A stretch of 64,000 nt of DNA, from NCBI RefSeq assembly GCF_905163445.1, contig NC_053190.1, positions 6,884,501 through 6,948,500 of the forward strand. Reading direction: 5' to 3'. Source of the DNA: Pararge aegeria (taxonomy: Eukaryota; Arthropoda; Insecta; Lepidoptera; Nymphalidae). How positions within the stretch are numbered: the first letter of the stretch is position 1; each line of letters starts with the position of its first letter. This document shows positions 1-11,559 of this stretch, one piece after another. Made by a program: the position numbers and the translations under genes. The notes below the pieces were generated by a model, which was not told where the DNA came from, made no database searches, and was given only the letters and a program-made list of their open reading frames with translations.

Positions 1-584
1 TCAGTTTTAGCATATAGTCCGAAACTTTCCTTTTCATGACATATCAAAAAGTCGTACAGCAAAATGAATCTAAGGAATGAAGCAGTCGGTCGCATACATG
101 TCGGCTGTCAAATGGTGCTACTTTTATCTTTAATGTATGGAACTATCAACCCCCTATAAATGGACTCGTGAAATCGTGATAGGCCGTTCCTTAGGCGAGA
201 AGGGCGGTTCAACGCAATTCTGTGTTTGTTCCTAAGACCGATAATATTTTACGAAACTATTAAGTTTTATTACGAAAACTTATGGAGTAGAAGCATGTAA
301 TTCTAAAAATTGATAACATTCTATGATCGAATGCTTTGCACGTGCCTTTTATGGTATAAATCGATTTGTAGTTGCCTTAATTTATTTTCTAACCGTCTAT
401 TCAGAGCAATATTTACCTTCGCTGAAGGGAGTTTTATCTTTAGTACACTTTTACAATAAGAGAGATAAAGAGAAAAGAGTTTTCAACTTGGCAACAGGCT
501 TTATCGGGAAATTTTAGCTGCAGTCCAAGGTATTATTATCAACATCATTATCAATAGCCTACAACCTACCTACTACCTCTCCAA
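1..584. other. AT-rich sequence, nothing recognised
   Basis: No repeat, RNA or coding signal is visible. A 64-codon frame at 323-517 is hydrophobic and has no family features, so it is not called as a gene. Confidence 0.5.
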
Positions 585-778
585 AAGAGAGGTTTTGACC
601 ATAATCAACACGCTGGGCAGACGGGCTGGTGTAGTAGTGGATGGCTGTAGTAGCACAGAGGACGCTGTAGCCTGTTCTCCGTTATAATATTCCCTTAGTC
701 GCCTCGTACGACACCCGTGGGAGGAGTAGGGGTGGTGACATCTGTATTCTGGTTTTCGTCACCACACGGCATCGTTTA
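585..778 (-). repeat. Dispersed repeat, family Z (reverse copy)
   Basis: Read on the minus strand, this stretch begins GCCGTGTGGTGACG and contains a conserved GGGTGTCGTA..AGGCGACTAAGGGA core. The same order of blocks occurs on the plus strand at 26227-26448, where the copy runs on into an RTE-like tail (CAGCAGTGGACTGTTAT). I know the type as a common lepidopteran interspersed repeat but cannot assign its class. It is diverged and has no coding frame. Confidence 0.6.
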
Positions 779-1684
779 GTTAGCAATGTTCTGAAATGGA
801 ATCCACACATGTCATGCTCTAGCTTCAGACTTCAGAGGACTATGCTTAAGTCTTTACGAGCGAGAAAAACCAGTGACCTGACAATCTTCTTATCCAGCTA
901 AAGATACATTCGTCAAAACTAATATTTTATATAATAATAATAATAACTAATAATATCATTTATTTGCATTAATGTGTGTGTGTGTGTTATGTAAGGTACA
1001 AAATAAAATTGGTCCAAACATGTTTTGCCATAAAGGCGCGCAAAATTTTTTACGGATACAAATCCATTCAATTAGGCAGTTTATTTGTATTTAATATTAA
1101 TTCATTTCGTTTCAGTTTCAATAGTAAAATTAGGTAAATGTCAACTTCTTGGTCAACTCAAAGATTTCTAATTATATAAGTAAAATTTAGAAATGTCTGT
1201 TTATAAGTCAAATTTTATTTCAAAATAATCGTTGATGTAATATAAGTTGTCTTTGTTAAATCTATTAATAGGTAAATCTGTAACACAACTTTTATTTTTT
1301 ATAAATAAAAAGTGCGGCCAGATTTACCACTCATATTCAATAATACGACACTGCACGCAAAACGTTTGTCGGATTACCGGGAGTGCATTGCATTTGAGTA
1401 TTACTTTGAGAATAATTCTTGATGCGTGGTTCGTTACATAATTGCAAGTGACGGATGTGAAGTGGTCTCTGCGGGATGGAGAACTGGGCGAGCCGGTTCG
1501 ACGCCCGGCGGAGCACAATTCCGAGCAGCATTCTATGTGTGTGTTATGTATTCCCAAATGTGGTAAACAAGTCTTGCGAGTGCGCTGCGTAATTGGCCTT
1601 GGATATTTCAAGGATAAGTATACTTAAGAAAATGTTTATTATCTTTGATGTAGTGTAGGTAATAATTAAAATAATAATAAGTTT
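779..1684. other. No gene seen; short (TG)n and (TAA)n tracts
   Basis: Mostly AT-rich unique-looking DNA. There is a (TG)7 microsatellite near 972-987 and ATA/TAA runs near 931-950. At 1442-1627 and on its opposite strand short open frames overlap a locally GC-richer patch; neither shows family features or splice-site support. Confidence 0.5.
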
Positions 1685-1779
1685 TATTGACCACAATTCT
1701 TCAAGCAACATACTGATAGAAATAATTATAAACAGACACTTAAATAATTAAAATGTACTTTGCGTCCTTGTGGTCAATA
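1685..1779. repeat. Short inverted repeat (possible MITE remnant)
   Basis: TATTGACCACAA at 1685-1696 is perfectly complementary to TTGTGGTCAATA at 1768-1779, with about 70 bp of AT-rich DNA between. The 12 bp arms could be the ends of a very small inverted-repeat element or chance; no target-site duplication is apparent. Confidence 0.35.
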
Positions 1780-2379
1780 GGTCTCCTCAGCTTTGTTTTA
1801 AAGCATCATGACAGTAGGTCCTGCAACGTTGATTTTCAGTAGAGACCCAATTTACAAAGACTGGAAGCGTTGAGTTTGGAGCTTGGGCAATGCATCAAAA
1901 AGAAGCAAGACCAAGATCTTGTCCCTGCTAAGAATCAGTGTTCATGTTTCCTCGTTATGTAACCGACTCTTTTATTTTGCGCACAACATTTATTTTATAT
2001 TTTTATATTTATATTTTTTTATTTTTTTTAATACTCGTTTCGTGTTAAAATAATAATAAAATATTATTATTTTAAATTTAATTTGTGCTTCTTTTTATGT
2101 TAATTTTTTAAAATGTTAAGTGTTCTGTATATATGGGCTATGCACTAAATTTATTATTATTATTTATTTATTATTATAATGCGGTGGGGGATCAGTTGAA
2201 ACAATGAAACTCGTGCCGGTTCTATCATATCACCAAAATGGCCTCCATCAGCCGATGGAGACAATTTACTCGAAGCTGATATTTCACCAGAACCACGATC
2301 TTCAGAAATGGAGTAACGAACGTAGAGAAAGAAAAGTATTACTTACATTTAATTAATTAAAATATTTCATAACTCCAAA

Positions 2380-2455
2380 GAGGTGTGTGCCGGGGGTCAA
2401 ACTTGGTCTCTTCGAGTCACAGGCCTAAGCAAAGGCCACCAGGCTATCGCTTCCC
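2380..2455 (-). mobile_element. tRNA-like SINE head remnant
   Basis: On the minus strand the segment reads like a SINE head: an A-box-like TAGCCTGGTGG followed by a B-box-like AGTTTGACCCC. The spacing and boxes match RNA polymerase III promoters of tRNA-derived SINEs, but the B box is degraded (TTTGACC for TTCGANTCC). The body could not be followed further. Confidence 0.45.
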
Positions 2456-2569
2456 GTAATTTGCATCACAGTTAATAAATAGTTATTGTGATTAGGTACA
2501 ACAAAGTCCTATTTTGAAAAAAAAGGTCACAGTAAACTATAACAGTGTCATTGAATATACTATAGTCAC

Positions 2570-3200
2570 TGTTATACCTGCTACGGTCTCTATAGAATGA
2601 GGTAGGTACATACAAAAGGGCGTATTAGGCACCTGTCCCACGACAAGCGAGAGCTACTAACTAGTAACAAGTTTACGAATAGCGAGAGGCGAGTGTACAT
2701 TTCATACCTTTGCTGATGTTTTTTTTTATGAATCCTTAAACTTTTTATGATTTCTTTTTATTATTCAATCTATATACCAATTTTTATCGTTGTAACTTAA
2801 TAGAGACTTTTATAATTACATTTAAGGATTAAATAGAGGCTCCTTAAGTGGTGAATATTTCAAAAGCCAAAAAAAATGTAACAAATCAAACTAGTAGTGT
2901 AAGCGTTCATACAAAATAAGTGCAGAGAGAGACGTAGTTCTCGTCGGAGGTATACATTCGGCGGTCAACTTATAGTATATTATGTATAGTATAGTATGAA
3001 GTATACCTGCTACAGTGACTATAAAACTATGTACATACAAAATGATGTATAAAGCCTGTCTCATCGTCCGTCTATGAGCAATATGCAAGTAAAGCCAGTT
3101 ACTATATAGACGCGTTGCAGCGAGAAACGGGTGTGTAGTTCCGTGATTTTTGTAGCTGGGCTTTAGGCGAGTGTGGTGTTGAGATTGATATCTAGCGCGT
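2570..3200. repeat. Local direct repeat, two diverged copies
   Basis: A block starting TATACCTGCTACGGT (about 2573) recurs about 430 bp downstream as TATACCTGCTACAGT (about 3003). Both continue with a similar CTATA..GTACATACAAAA..G..GTAT.A.GCC.GTC order over roughly 125 bp (2570-2695 and 3002-3135). The second copy continues further, to about 3200. I cannot tell whether this is a tandem duplication or two insertions of one repeat family. Confidence 0.6.
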
Positions 3201-3339
3201 TTGATTTGATTGATATCTCGACGTGTGTTCACCGCCAAGCGAACATCGCTGAGCGAGTTTTATAGATGATAGCTGCGACAAATACCTATTAGATGAGGGA
3301 GAGTTGTTTGGGGTTTTCTATCAGGAAATGTTTTGTACC

Positions 3340-3445
3340 TACTCGGAATTCCTGTCAATCCAGCGCCCCATCTCTTTCCGGTTGAGTCAGAGCTCCTGTC
3401 CCATCGGACTATGTGAGTGAGGCAATAGAGATTGCACCTTGCGCG
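3340..3445 (+). repeat. Fragment of tRNA-Asp-like SINE/repeat family D
   Basis: On the minus strand this fragment contains TCTGACTCAACCGGAAAGAG and a nearby GGCGC.GGA.TGACAGG block. These match the plus strand at 6676-6724 (TCTGTCACGACCGGAAAGAT, then GACGCAGGACCGACAG). It is therefore a copy in the opposite orientation to the one at 6660-6880, and lacks the tRNA-like end. Confidence 0.5.
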
Positions 3446-3991
3446 CACACATGAACACTATAATACCTCCCGTGAAGTTGGAAAATCTCTCTGGAGATTG
3501 CTGAAATCGGTCAAGGAAACTGTTATTATTATAGTGCATGTGTATCTTTAATTGACACGGGTTTTAAATCTTTTGTACTTTTCTTGTGCGAGAAAATCTT
3601 ATAGCTAGTCGCTTACTCGTCAACGGTGGGAGAAGAGCCTAAAAGCCATTCACTGGAACTTGGGAACTCGTTAGCGACACTATGCCACAAATGCATTCAT
3701 AGCTTGTTTCTTCTATTCACCATGAATCCTCTGACCGAATTTCTTTACCTTTTATAGATGTACTTTATGTGAGGGTGGGGTTTACGATTTCGAATCTCAA
3801 CGATAAATACCCAGTTTTTTTGAATGAATACATAACGATGTTTAAGTTTCTATGCCTATTTTAAGTTTTTATTGAAAATAGCATTTTCTAACAATACGAA
3901 ACGGATTTCCTTATTGAACCACTTGTGTTTTAAATATTAAGATGTCAGTTTGAGCAACTTAGAAATTGGCAGTAATAATAGAAATTGCAGA
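3446..3991. other. No feature seen
   Basis: AT-rich DNA without a recognisable repeat or coding frame. Confidence 0.5.
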
Positions 3992-4133
3992 ACAGTACAT
4001 GTCATACTACGTGTTCTTTATATACCGTTTACCGTGTTAGTTTGCCTGCGCTAAGCTGGGCTGAGATTGCTTACTAACCTAACTTAAATCTGTACGCGTT
4101 GGTGATTGTTTGTGTTATTAAAGATCAATACAT
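3992..4133 (+). repeat. Inverted-repeat arm 1 (~140 bp)
   Basis: The arm contains ACTACGTGTTCT, TACCGTTTACCGTGTTA, a CTAAGCTGGGCTGAGAT core and ends in AAGATCAATACAT. The same blocks in the same order appear on the minus strand at 5587-5720. By eye about four fifths of positions agree. The pair may be the long terminal inverted repeats of one ~1.7 kb element or two copies of a short repeat in opposite orientation. Confidence 0.65.
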
Positions 4134-5586
4134 TGTTATCATTATCACACTGCTCAGCACGTTGACGTTCTCATAGCAGGGAGGGATTTAAAACATAGAC
4201 CCAAGCGATCCTCTACTTTTCGGCTATCACATGCTAGTGACTTTAACTGACTGCATCTTCTTCCTCTTCTTCTTCTAGCGTGCTATCTGAAGCAAGGATT
4301 TGTATTACACTTATTTTCTAACTTCAGACTAGTGCTAAGAATTTATTGACGGCAAAATCTAATCGGACAAATTTTACTAAACCAACTTAGGACTTCATGA
4401 TTATTAGTCGAACCTGCTAACCACTTTATCATAGAGGCATTTAATTAAATTCATTATAAAGATAAAAAATATATTCAAGAGTACGAATTACTTAATGTAA
4501 AATCGAATCTAACTGTATGTATCTTATCTCCATAGCAATCATTTGTTTTTAATAACGTAAGGTAATTGAGTATTTTCGTTCGCAAAACATTGAAATAAAT
4601 GTACACAAAAATAAAGATGACTGTAAACTTACCTACTGTATCTTGTTAATTTTGACCTTAATCTCGCAATAATATTAAATCAAAAAAGTCGATAAAGATA
4701 TTTTAGAAATGTACTTATTTTAGTCGGTTAAGGTATTTCATGGAATTCTTAATATCAAAGTAGGTTATTACTATTCACTCGTAAAAGTGGTAATATTGTG
4801 ATTTGTGAGGGTTATAAAATTTTTAATGCCACGCAGAAATACATATGACAAAAATGTTGGTATAGGAAGCTTTTGCTCATTTTGTACCTACTTAAAACCT
4901 ATTTTTTTCTTTCATCATTTTCAACATCTACGGCTATTACTAATCTACTGTTACTGGACGCTGGACTTCCTTTCTTGCGAGATACAACCCTCAACGTTGC
5001 TCCGATTATGTTTTATGTGAATAAAAAATAAACTAACCTAAAACCAGCCTTGGAACAGCGTGGAGAGACTAAGCTCTATGTTTGTTTTTTTCGGAATGAG
5101 TTTAGCTGGCAACTGTATGGGATTCAATAGCGTAACTGAGTTGGTAAACCACTGAATGAAGGGTTGCCTGGAGTGAGTTTGAGTCCAGGGCTCCAAGAAG
5201 TCTAAGAATCGTCGGACTAAGGGCACCTCATGTAAGGCCGGTCCTTGGATAAGAAAGTGGCTCTTTCTCTATTCTTCTACAAGACAGGAGATCTGTAGTC
5301 CAACCGTGGGACATAAATAGGCAGGAAATGCAGAAGATATTTAAAAAGAAACCGTATATTTATTGTAAGTAATCCGACGTGGCAATTTTCATACAAATTA
5401 TATTTTAAATTTCGCGGCTTTTCCTTAAACTTTATCCTAATTTTCTTTATTAAAAACACCAGAGCCAAATAAATATAAAGAAATACTCAATTCGGTTCAG
5501 CCATTTTCAAGATTTTTCGAAACAAAAATGCAATTCATTTTTATAAAGAAGAAAGATAAGTTTTATCGATGAAGGCAGAATATGTA
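4134..5586. other. Interval between inverted arms, no gene seen
   Basis: Contains a CTTCTTCCTCTTCTTCTTCT pyrimidine run near 4257-4277 and several short open frames without family features (for example 4805-5020). If the flanking arms are terminal inverted repeats, this is the interior of a non-coding foldback-type element; no transposase motif is visible. Confidence 0.4.
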
Positions 5587-5720
5587 TTGATCTTTGATAA
5601 CACAAACAACAATTAGCCTCCAGCGCGTGCTGATCTAAGTTAGCTTTGCAAGCCATCTCAGCCCAGCTTAGCTCAGGCAAATTAACACGGTAAACGGTAC
5701 ACAGAGAGAACACGTAGTTT
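5587..5720 (-). repeat. Inverted-repeat arm 2 (~135 bp)
   Basis: Reverse-complement partner of 3992-4133. Minus-strand landmarks are CTACGTGTTCTC, TACCGTTTACCGTGTTAA, CTAAGCTGGGCTGAGAT and AAAGATCAATACAT. Similarity weakens outside ACTACGTG on one side and stops at GATCAATACAT on the other. Confidence 0.65.
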
Positions 5721-6210
5721 CACATGCAATGTTTGGTTTGTGTCAGTTAAATTGCATTTTCCATTATACCCACTAATTTATGTGTCGCTTATCGATTTCG
5801 CACAACATATCGACTCAACAACGACTGGACTCAAAATAAAACATTTGATATATGTGAGATTTATATTTTGTGCCGTAGTTTTTACAATTGCTGGCTGCGA
5901 AAAATTCGTCAACCAAGGACGAGTGGACCACGCGTTTCCCACGCGTCATACACTTCAAACAACACTATGTTGCTCACCTTTCCATGTTTTAAATCGAGTC
6001 GAGTCTATGTCGAGTCGATGTTGTATGCGAAGGTCATAATACAGTAATCTCAAAAGTCTATTCACATATCTAAATTTCTGATGTTATAAAAGTATAATAC
6101 CATCTCTCGTTTAAATATGAACCATAGGCAGTACTTAGATCTAAAACTGCAACGTGTCCTAACTAGATGACGTTTAAAGACTGATAAAAAGGCATAGCCA
6201 TTTCAATTTG
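5721..6210. other. No gene called
   Basis: A 99-codon frame at 5740-6039 starts with ATG and has hydrophobic stretches, but no domain, repeat or homologous neighbour supports it. It is left uncalled. Confidence 0.4.
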
Positions 6211-6410
6211 TCTGGTGGGAGGATTTGGCTACCGACAAAGACGTGCCCGTTAAGCGATTTAGTGTTCCGGTGCGATGACGCGTTAAAACCGATTAGGGGT
6301 ATGACTACCATACTCCTTAACAGGTTAACCCGCTACCATCTTAGACCACATCATTACTTGCCACCAGGTGAGATTGCAGTCAAGGGCTAACTTGTAGTGG
6401 AATAAAAAAA
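6211..6410 (+). repeat. LINE/SINE tail, family 3
   Basis: Carries the family 3 landmarks: ACCGACAAAGACGTGCC, AAGCGATTTAGTGTTCCGGT, CCCGCTACCATCTTAGAC, CACCAGGTGAGATTGCAGTC, GGGCTAACTTGTAGT and a terminal A-rich run. Seven copies occur in the window (also 33085, 42959, 46071, 47401, 48891, 52653). The end of each copy at TTGT(A)n suggests a retrotransposon 3 prime tail; the parent LINE is not present here. Confidence 0.75.
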
Positions 6411-6659
6411 TGCAAGACATTGGACACGACAGACAAGGCTTTATTGGCAAAGCACTCAGCGATAGCCATTGGGTTCAAATCTGCAAATAAGCATTTTAAA
6501 ATATTCATTATATCCTCCAATTACAACTATAAATAAAACAACACACCTACAACAACAGTTTCCCTGACCGACTTCGTCTATTGTGGTCAATCTCTAGATA
6601 AATTTTTCTAACTACGCGGGATATATTATAGTGCAACAATGTGTGCAGAAACACAGTGT

Positions 6660-6880
6660 AGTCCAATGGAACGGCGGATCTGTCACGACCGGAAAGATAT
6701 CAGACGCAGGACCGACAGCTTAACGTGCTCTCCGAGGCACGGGGGTGAATAACCGCCAATTTCCATACTAAGAATTTCTTGATAGAAAAAAACCTATTCA
6801 TTGGCACGACCCGGGAATCGAAGCCAGCACCTCGTGTTTAGCAGTCGAATATGATAACCACTAGACCAACAAGGCATTAT
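6660..6880 (-). mobile_element. tRNA-Asp-like SINE, family D
   Basis: The minus-strand head reads GCCTTGTTGGTCTAGTGGTT and continues to a B-box-like GCTTCGATTCCCG, resembling an arthropod tRNA-Asp gene but with a degraded anticodon arm. The body includes CGTGCCTCGGAGAGCACGTT (minus strand). A second head lies at 62935-63032 in the same orientation, and body fragments at 3340, 19055 and 19480. Confidence 0.7.
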
Positions 6881-6887
6881 TATTATT

Positions 6888-6985
6888 TTATGTGTCGTAT
6901 GAAATTAAATGGAACTCCCTACAAAAGACCTATGTCCAGCAGTGGACGTCGATTGGTTGACATGATGATGATGATGATGATGAAA
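6888..6985 (+). repeat. RTE-like tail with (GAT)n
   Basis: CCTATGTCCAGCAGTGGACG is followed by GATTGGTTGACAT and then (GAT)n at 6963-6982. This CAGCAGTGGGACGT..GATGAT ending is typical of lepidopteran RTE-type LINEs and of SINEs that use them. Confidence 0.65.
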
Positions 6986-8145
6986 TTAAATAATTACAAT
7001 CTGATGATTAACAATATTCTTCGACATTCCTATTTCAAATATCTATCTGACTGCCATTTGAATTTTAATTTAATTTAATAATTCTATTTTGTACAATGTA
7101 GTTATTTAATATTATAATATTGTAATCTTTTAGTGTAACAATGAATAAAGAGAAGTAAAATATTATATTCGCAACGCCCTGACAGTGTCTCATGCACCTA
7201 CGTAATAGTAAATTATATCCAATAAACAAATAGAAGACGGCGGTTAAAAAAAAAGCTCACATCTCCCTCGTGTATAAAGCTGAAGTTACGCCACACGTTC
7301 ATACCGCTACGTTATATGTATATCTACGTAGTGAATAGTATCAGCCGAACACTGGCGTGCCCACCGCTTCAATTAAGTTCAGCCGTCCTGCGGTATGTAG
7401 CCGATCCGTGACCGTGCCGTATTAACAGGCCAACTGAACACGAGAGCACTCCTGAGAATGCTCCTTCAAGTCGGAGAACGTTTCAATTACACTGCGGTTT
7501 CAGCTATTCCTGCAAATACTTGCCATCAAGACAAAGAGGTCTGCTTTATAACGAGTTCACACGGTTCGATTTTGGTTTATCAACGGTAAATCGCACATGA
7601 TTCAAACCATCTGAACAGACGTCAATTACAATCCAACACCTTTAAACTTTTGTAGATTCTAATTTCCATTCCTTTGTTGAAAGCGTTTCGACTCTTTTTT
7701 TTTAGATGCGACTGCCCTCTTTATTAGTTACTACCAATGTTGAATCAATTTTAATTGAACCGTCAGAACGTGTTTATTCAAATTCGTTTACAATATTTTT
7801 TGAGAAACAAATGTTGATCATCTAAAATAGAACCGTTTGAACCCGCTATTACTGATTTTGTATAAGAGTTTCATTGATCGCATTTTTCGCATTTTATGTG
7901 TATTTTCATTTATAAGGATTCCAGATGTCGACAAGCGAAAACAGACAAAACTGTATACTTAAACAATTGCGTTGAAAAGAGTTCCTTTTTTGGCTTCTAC
8001 CCGTGGTCGAAAATATAATTTTTAAAAATATAATTTTAAAATTACAATATTATTTAAAAAAAATATAAAGTAACAGAAATATGGTTTACATTATAATTAT
8101 AAAAAGTAACAAAAAATTAAACACGTAGATAAATATTATCGCTTG
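6986..8145. other. No gene seen; part may be unique sequence
   Basis: AT-rich except for 7280-7560, which is of more average composition and shows no known repeat. That patch could be a regulatory sequence or an unrecognised old repeat; nothing decides between them. Confidence 0.4.
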
Positions 8146-8246
8146 TGTGGTAGCTCTTGTCTTTCTAAGGACTTCCTCATTTCAGATTTGATTACGTAGG
8201 GATACTCCGAGCGTAGCCCTCTCCATCGCCCGCCGTAAGACTTAGT
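8146..8246 (-). pseudogene. RTE LINE reverse-transcriptase fragment
   Basis: The minus strand encodes RRAMERATLGVSLRNQI, a stop, then NEEVLRKTRAT. This matches the conserved RTE-type C-terminal segment (QRAMER.MLGVSLRD.IRNEEIR..TRVTD) also present at 50262-50545. The copy has an in-frame stop and is only about 30 codons long, so it is a dead remnant. Confidence 0.75.
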
Positions 8247-9254
8247 TTTCTTATCACGTTCACGGCTATTATACATGGTAACTTTTTGTTTTCCTATTAA
8301 AACAGGGACACAGTTAATCAGTCTAATGTAATAGTAAACAAAAAAATATTAATATATGTGCTAAGAAGCATGAAGAACGTGTTAAGAAGCATCCTATATC
8401 GAGTGTAATAACTTGGTTCGGCGATATTAATTAAATCAATAGCGGTAGTTTCATGTAGTAGAATAAAATATTCGAATGGGCACTAAATGTTCTTATTGTT
8501 TATAACTGGTGTAGTGAACTTCAATTGTTTTGAATATTGCTAAGAACATTAGAGTTTGTCAATGTACCACGAACTTAACGAACGGAAAACAAGTAAAGTC
8601 TATTTTTCCTTGTCTTATAATTTAAACAATCTTTCTGTCACTTTTTTTCAAATTGTGTTGTGTTAAGAAAATAATAAAAACATGCCTACGTAAAGAAAAT
8701 CTCTTTCTAGGTATAGTTTTTGTGTTTATTTCTTTTATGGTACTTGTTTTTATATATTTTCAAATCACACATTACACTAAAAAGTAATGAAAATATGGTT
8801 TCCATTACACGACAAGTTACAAAAGATGGAGTGTACTTATATTATTTTACCAAAATAAACACGAACATAATAGAGTGCCTGTCGCCCGATATTATATTCT
8901 TGCGAAATAAACACAGTATATTATTACGTTGGGTTTTCTCATAACCCTTCCGCCACACACCTCCTAAAGTACAGGTTAATTAACTCTGTGAGACCTCGCC
9001 GGCGCTCAGTTGCTGACGAACTTGCATTATTAGCCCACTAACTATATGAACTAGCGGCAAACAAACTGTTGTAGGCGTACTGTGGTACTTTGTAGAAATA
9101 CAAGACAAAGCACGAATGAATATAGGTACATTTCATAAGCAATAGTTTATTATCTCCTCGGAAAAAGTTTCGGTTCTGTAAAGTTTAATATTTCACTGTA
9201 GAAGTACAGTTTATTGTAACAAAGCTCGTCTGGGGAAATAGTACCGTCATGCTT
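8247..9254. other. No feature seen
   Basis: AT-rich. Short hydrophobic open frames (for example 8720-8944) show no family signal. Confidence 0.45.
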
Positions 9255-9400
9255 ACTTCTACCGCCAAGCAGCATTGCGCATTGGTCTAAAGGGTTGGTT
9301 GCCGGTGTAATAACAGTCGCATGACCTACGCCTCAGGTTGATGGACACATACGCCCTTTGTAGGATGTGTTCTTTACATGCCCTGCAAATTCATGTACTT
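9255..9400 (+). repeat. Dispersed repeat, family 6
   Basis: Landmarks ACCGCCAAGCAGCATTG, AAGGGTTGG, GCCGGTGTAATAACAG. A reverse copy lies at 42440-42565 with GCCGCCAAGCAGCATCG on the minus strand. I know this as a common lepidopteran interspersed repeat of uncertain class. Confidence 0.55.
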
Positions 9401-9822
9401 AGGCCGTTAATTATTACTATATAAAAAAAACTATGATCTTTCAGTGGAATTTCCCTATAGCTTCAGCTTCAGTTCCAGGTTCGATTACCGGTTTACATCC
9501 AGTGAATTAAAAAAAAAGAGTTGGAAAATCCAAAAGTGCACGCCTCATAATCTCATTCATTACAATAAAATTGAGATTATTTGTAAATAATAATTAAACT
9601 ACATCTAATTATAGCGTGGAAAGTAATAGGCTTCTATTCCTCAAAATACTGAAGCTTATAGAAAAAAAACAACTCGATAAGTGAAGTATTTCGCTCTTTA
9701 TCGTGACCACAAGATAAGGGATACGCACATACAGAACACGGACGTCCAAGACAGAACTTTTTTCAAACAATTTTTTAATAAGTTTAAATAATAAAAAGGG
9801 ATTTTAACATAGTATGAGTGTC

Positions 9823-9852
9823 AAAAAACACTATTTTTAAATAGTGTTTTTT
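9823..9852. repeat. Perfect hairpin, 14 bp arms, 2 nt centre
   Basis: AAAAAACACTATTT (9823-9836) is followed by TT and its exact reverse complement (9839-9852). It resembles an intrinsic terminator shape, but in a eukaryotic context it is better read as a small palindrome; see findings. Confidence 0.8.
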
Positions 9853-10099
9853 CTCAACATTTGTCTATTTATATTCACTTATAAAAGCAATAAAGAACGA
9901 AAAAAGTGACATTTTAAGTTGGAGAATCACTCGGTGTGCGTAAACTGACAGTAGTACCGACCTCAACGCTTCGCTTATGAGGCGTGAAATATATAAAATT
10001 ACTACAACATATACAACGCGTAAAAGAATTATGAAATACTGTTGGAGGGTGCATAAGTATATTCCATAAGGAATCACCCTGTAAAAATATTAAATCAAA

Positions 10100-10610
10100 A
10101 AAAATTGGTTGCCTGTAAAGTCGGTATACGGGCGAAAGTTTTACGTGACAACGACTTTGAGTGGTAAAATAATTTTAATGTGAATATTCATTCGTATAGT
10201 AGGAAGAAGGATGAAATAATAGTAACAATTTAAAACATTTATTTATACAAAGAATTATATTTAAAACATTAATTTATACAAAGAATCTCGCACTGAATTT
10301 CATATTAACAAAATTTTATTTTTACCTTTACACATACATACGTATTTATATACAAATATACATACAATAACTTGCAATACATTTGCGTACAATGAAACAG
10401 CGTTTACTACAAAGGGACGCGTGCCTTTCACTTTTTATGTCTGTCTCTCTCGCTCTTAGGCGGGCTAACCATGCCCGAGTGGAAGGGACGCGTGCCTCTC
10501 ACTCGCTCTCGTTGTGAGCACATAACGTGAGCGGAGCGTAACGCAGTTTCTTGAAGTGTCACCCGGCAAACCAATTTATAAGACGTTGTCACGTCAAAAG
10601 CATTTTTAAT
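10100..10610. repeat. Composite repeat with internal duplications
   Basis: ACGTGACAACGACTT at 10143-10157 has an inverted counterpart at 10580-10600, and AATTGGTTGCC (10104-10114) has an inverted relative GGCAAACCAATT (10565-10576). Inside are a ~30 bp tandem repeat (TTAAAACATT.ATTTATACAAAGAA, 10230-10285) and two AGGGACGCGTGCCT copies (10414 and 10487). The inverted motifs are not nested in terminal order, so this is not a simple TIR element; possibly two abutting repeats. Confidence 0.55.
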
Positions 10611-10970
10611 TTTCCATACAAACGAATTATAACATTCTAACTGTTTACAACCCTGTTTAGGGTTTATGACAACCCTATATAAGATAAAAAACCGACACGC
10701 TATTTTTTATACTATGTAGTTACCTAATACCTACTTGCCTGTAGAAATGAGAAAGGTTGTAAATTTAGAACGTGAGATGAAAACATCGCCTATTGTTTGA
10801 TACTTGGTAACTCCTTAAGCGGGATTTTGAAAAACAGGTAATTAGAGCATTTGTAAGTAGGTAATTTGTATGATACCCACCGATATCTTTTGTTGTGGTC
10901 TTCAGAAATTCTGGCCCCACAAATTTGAATAAAAAAGTACTTAAAACTTAATCTTGTAAAGTTATCCATT

Positions 10971-11130
10971 TCTACTAATACTAGAAATGCGCAATTACGT
11001 TTGTTGGTTTATTGCTTGTGCTACCTTTCACGCAGTCACCGAACAACGCACGGCTCGTATGGCAAGACTTCGGTTGATATGGGGTAGATAAAAACGCAAT
11101 TTTTTTATTTGAAAAAATCCATAGTTCATT
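10971..11130 (+). mobile_element. Helitron-like 5 prime end
   Basis: Starts TCTACTAATACTAGAAATGCG, which resembles the TCTATACTAATATTATAAATGCG opening of lepidopteran non-autonomous Helitron-like elements, followed by a T-rich GTTTGTTGGTTTATTG run. No matching 3 prime end was located. Confidence 0.45.
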
Positions 11131-11559
11131 TATACGAGCTGGCGTATATTTTGACTAATGTGTAATATAATATACTTATTTATTTACTCTGCCTTATAAT
11201 TGACAATGGGTGATCTTTACACTTAGAATTTAGGCGTAGCCTTTGCGTGGGATGGTTTGAAATGATGCAACTTACCCAACGAAGAATTTATATTACACAG
11301 CGAGTCAGCTTTTCTTTTAAATAATCTAACTTACTATTGGTTTTTTTTGTTCTCAGGAACTATTACTCGTATTTGAAATATCTTTTTAGATAAATCAATT
11401 CTAGAGGAAGGTTATTATAGGCTATTTACATAGCGCTACGACCCTTGGGACCTAAGAGTTGAGCGATGCGACGCGGTAGGTCGTGGGATTAAAGTTTGGG
11501 TAGGATAAAAGATATCAGAAGATGAACGCGAACGAAATTGCCATAACCACTAGAATATT

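Noticed and set aside
2046..2074. 12 bp AT-only palindrome
   Set aside because: Built from TAA/TTA simple repeats, expected by chance in such sequence.
6963..6982. (GAT)n considered as a coding repeat
   Set aside because: It is the simple-sequence tail of an RTE-like element.
9823..9852. Intrinsic transcription terminator shape
   Set aside because: Eukaryotic context and no gene upstream; treated as a palindrome.
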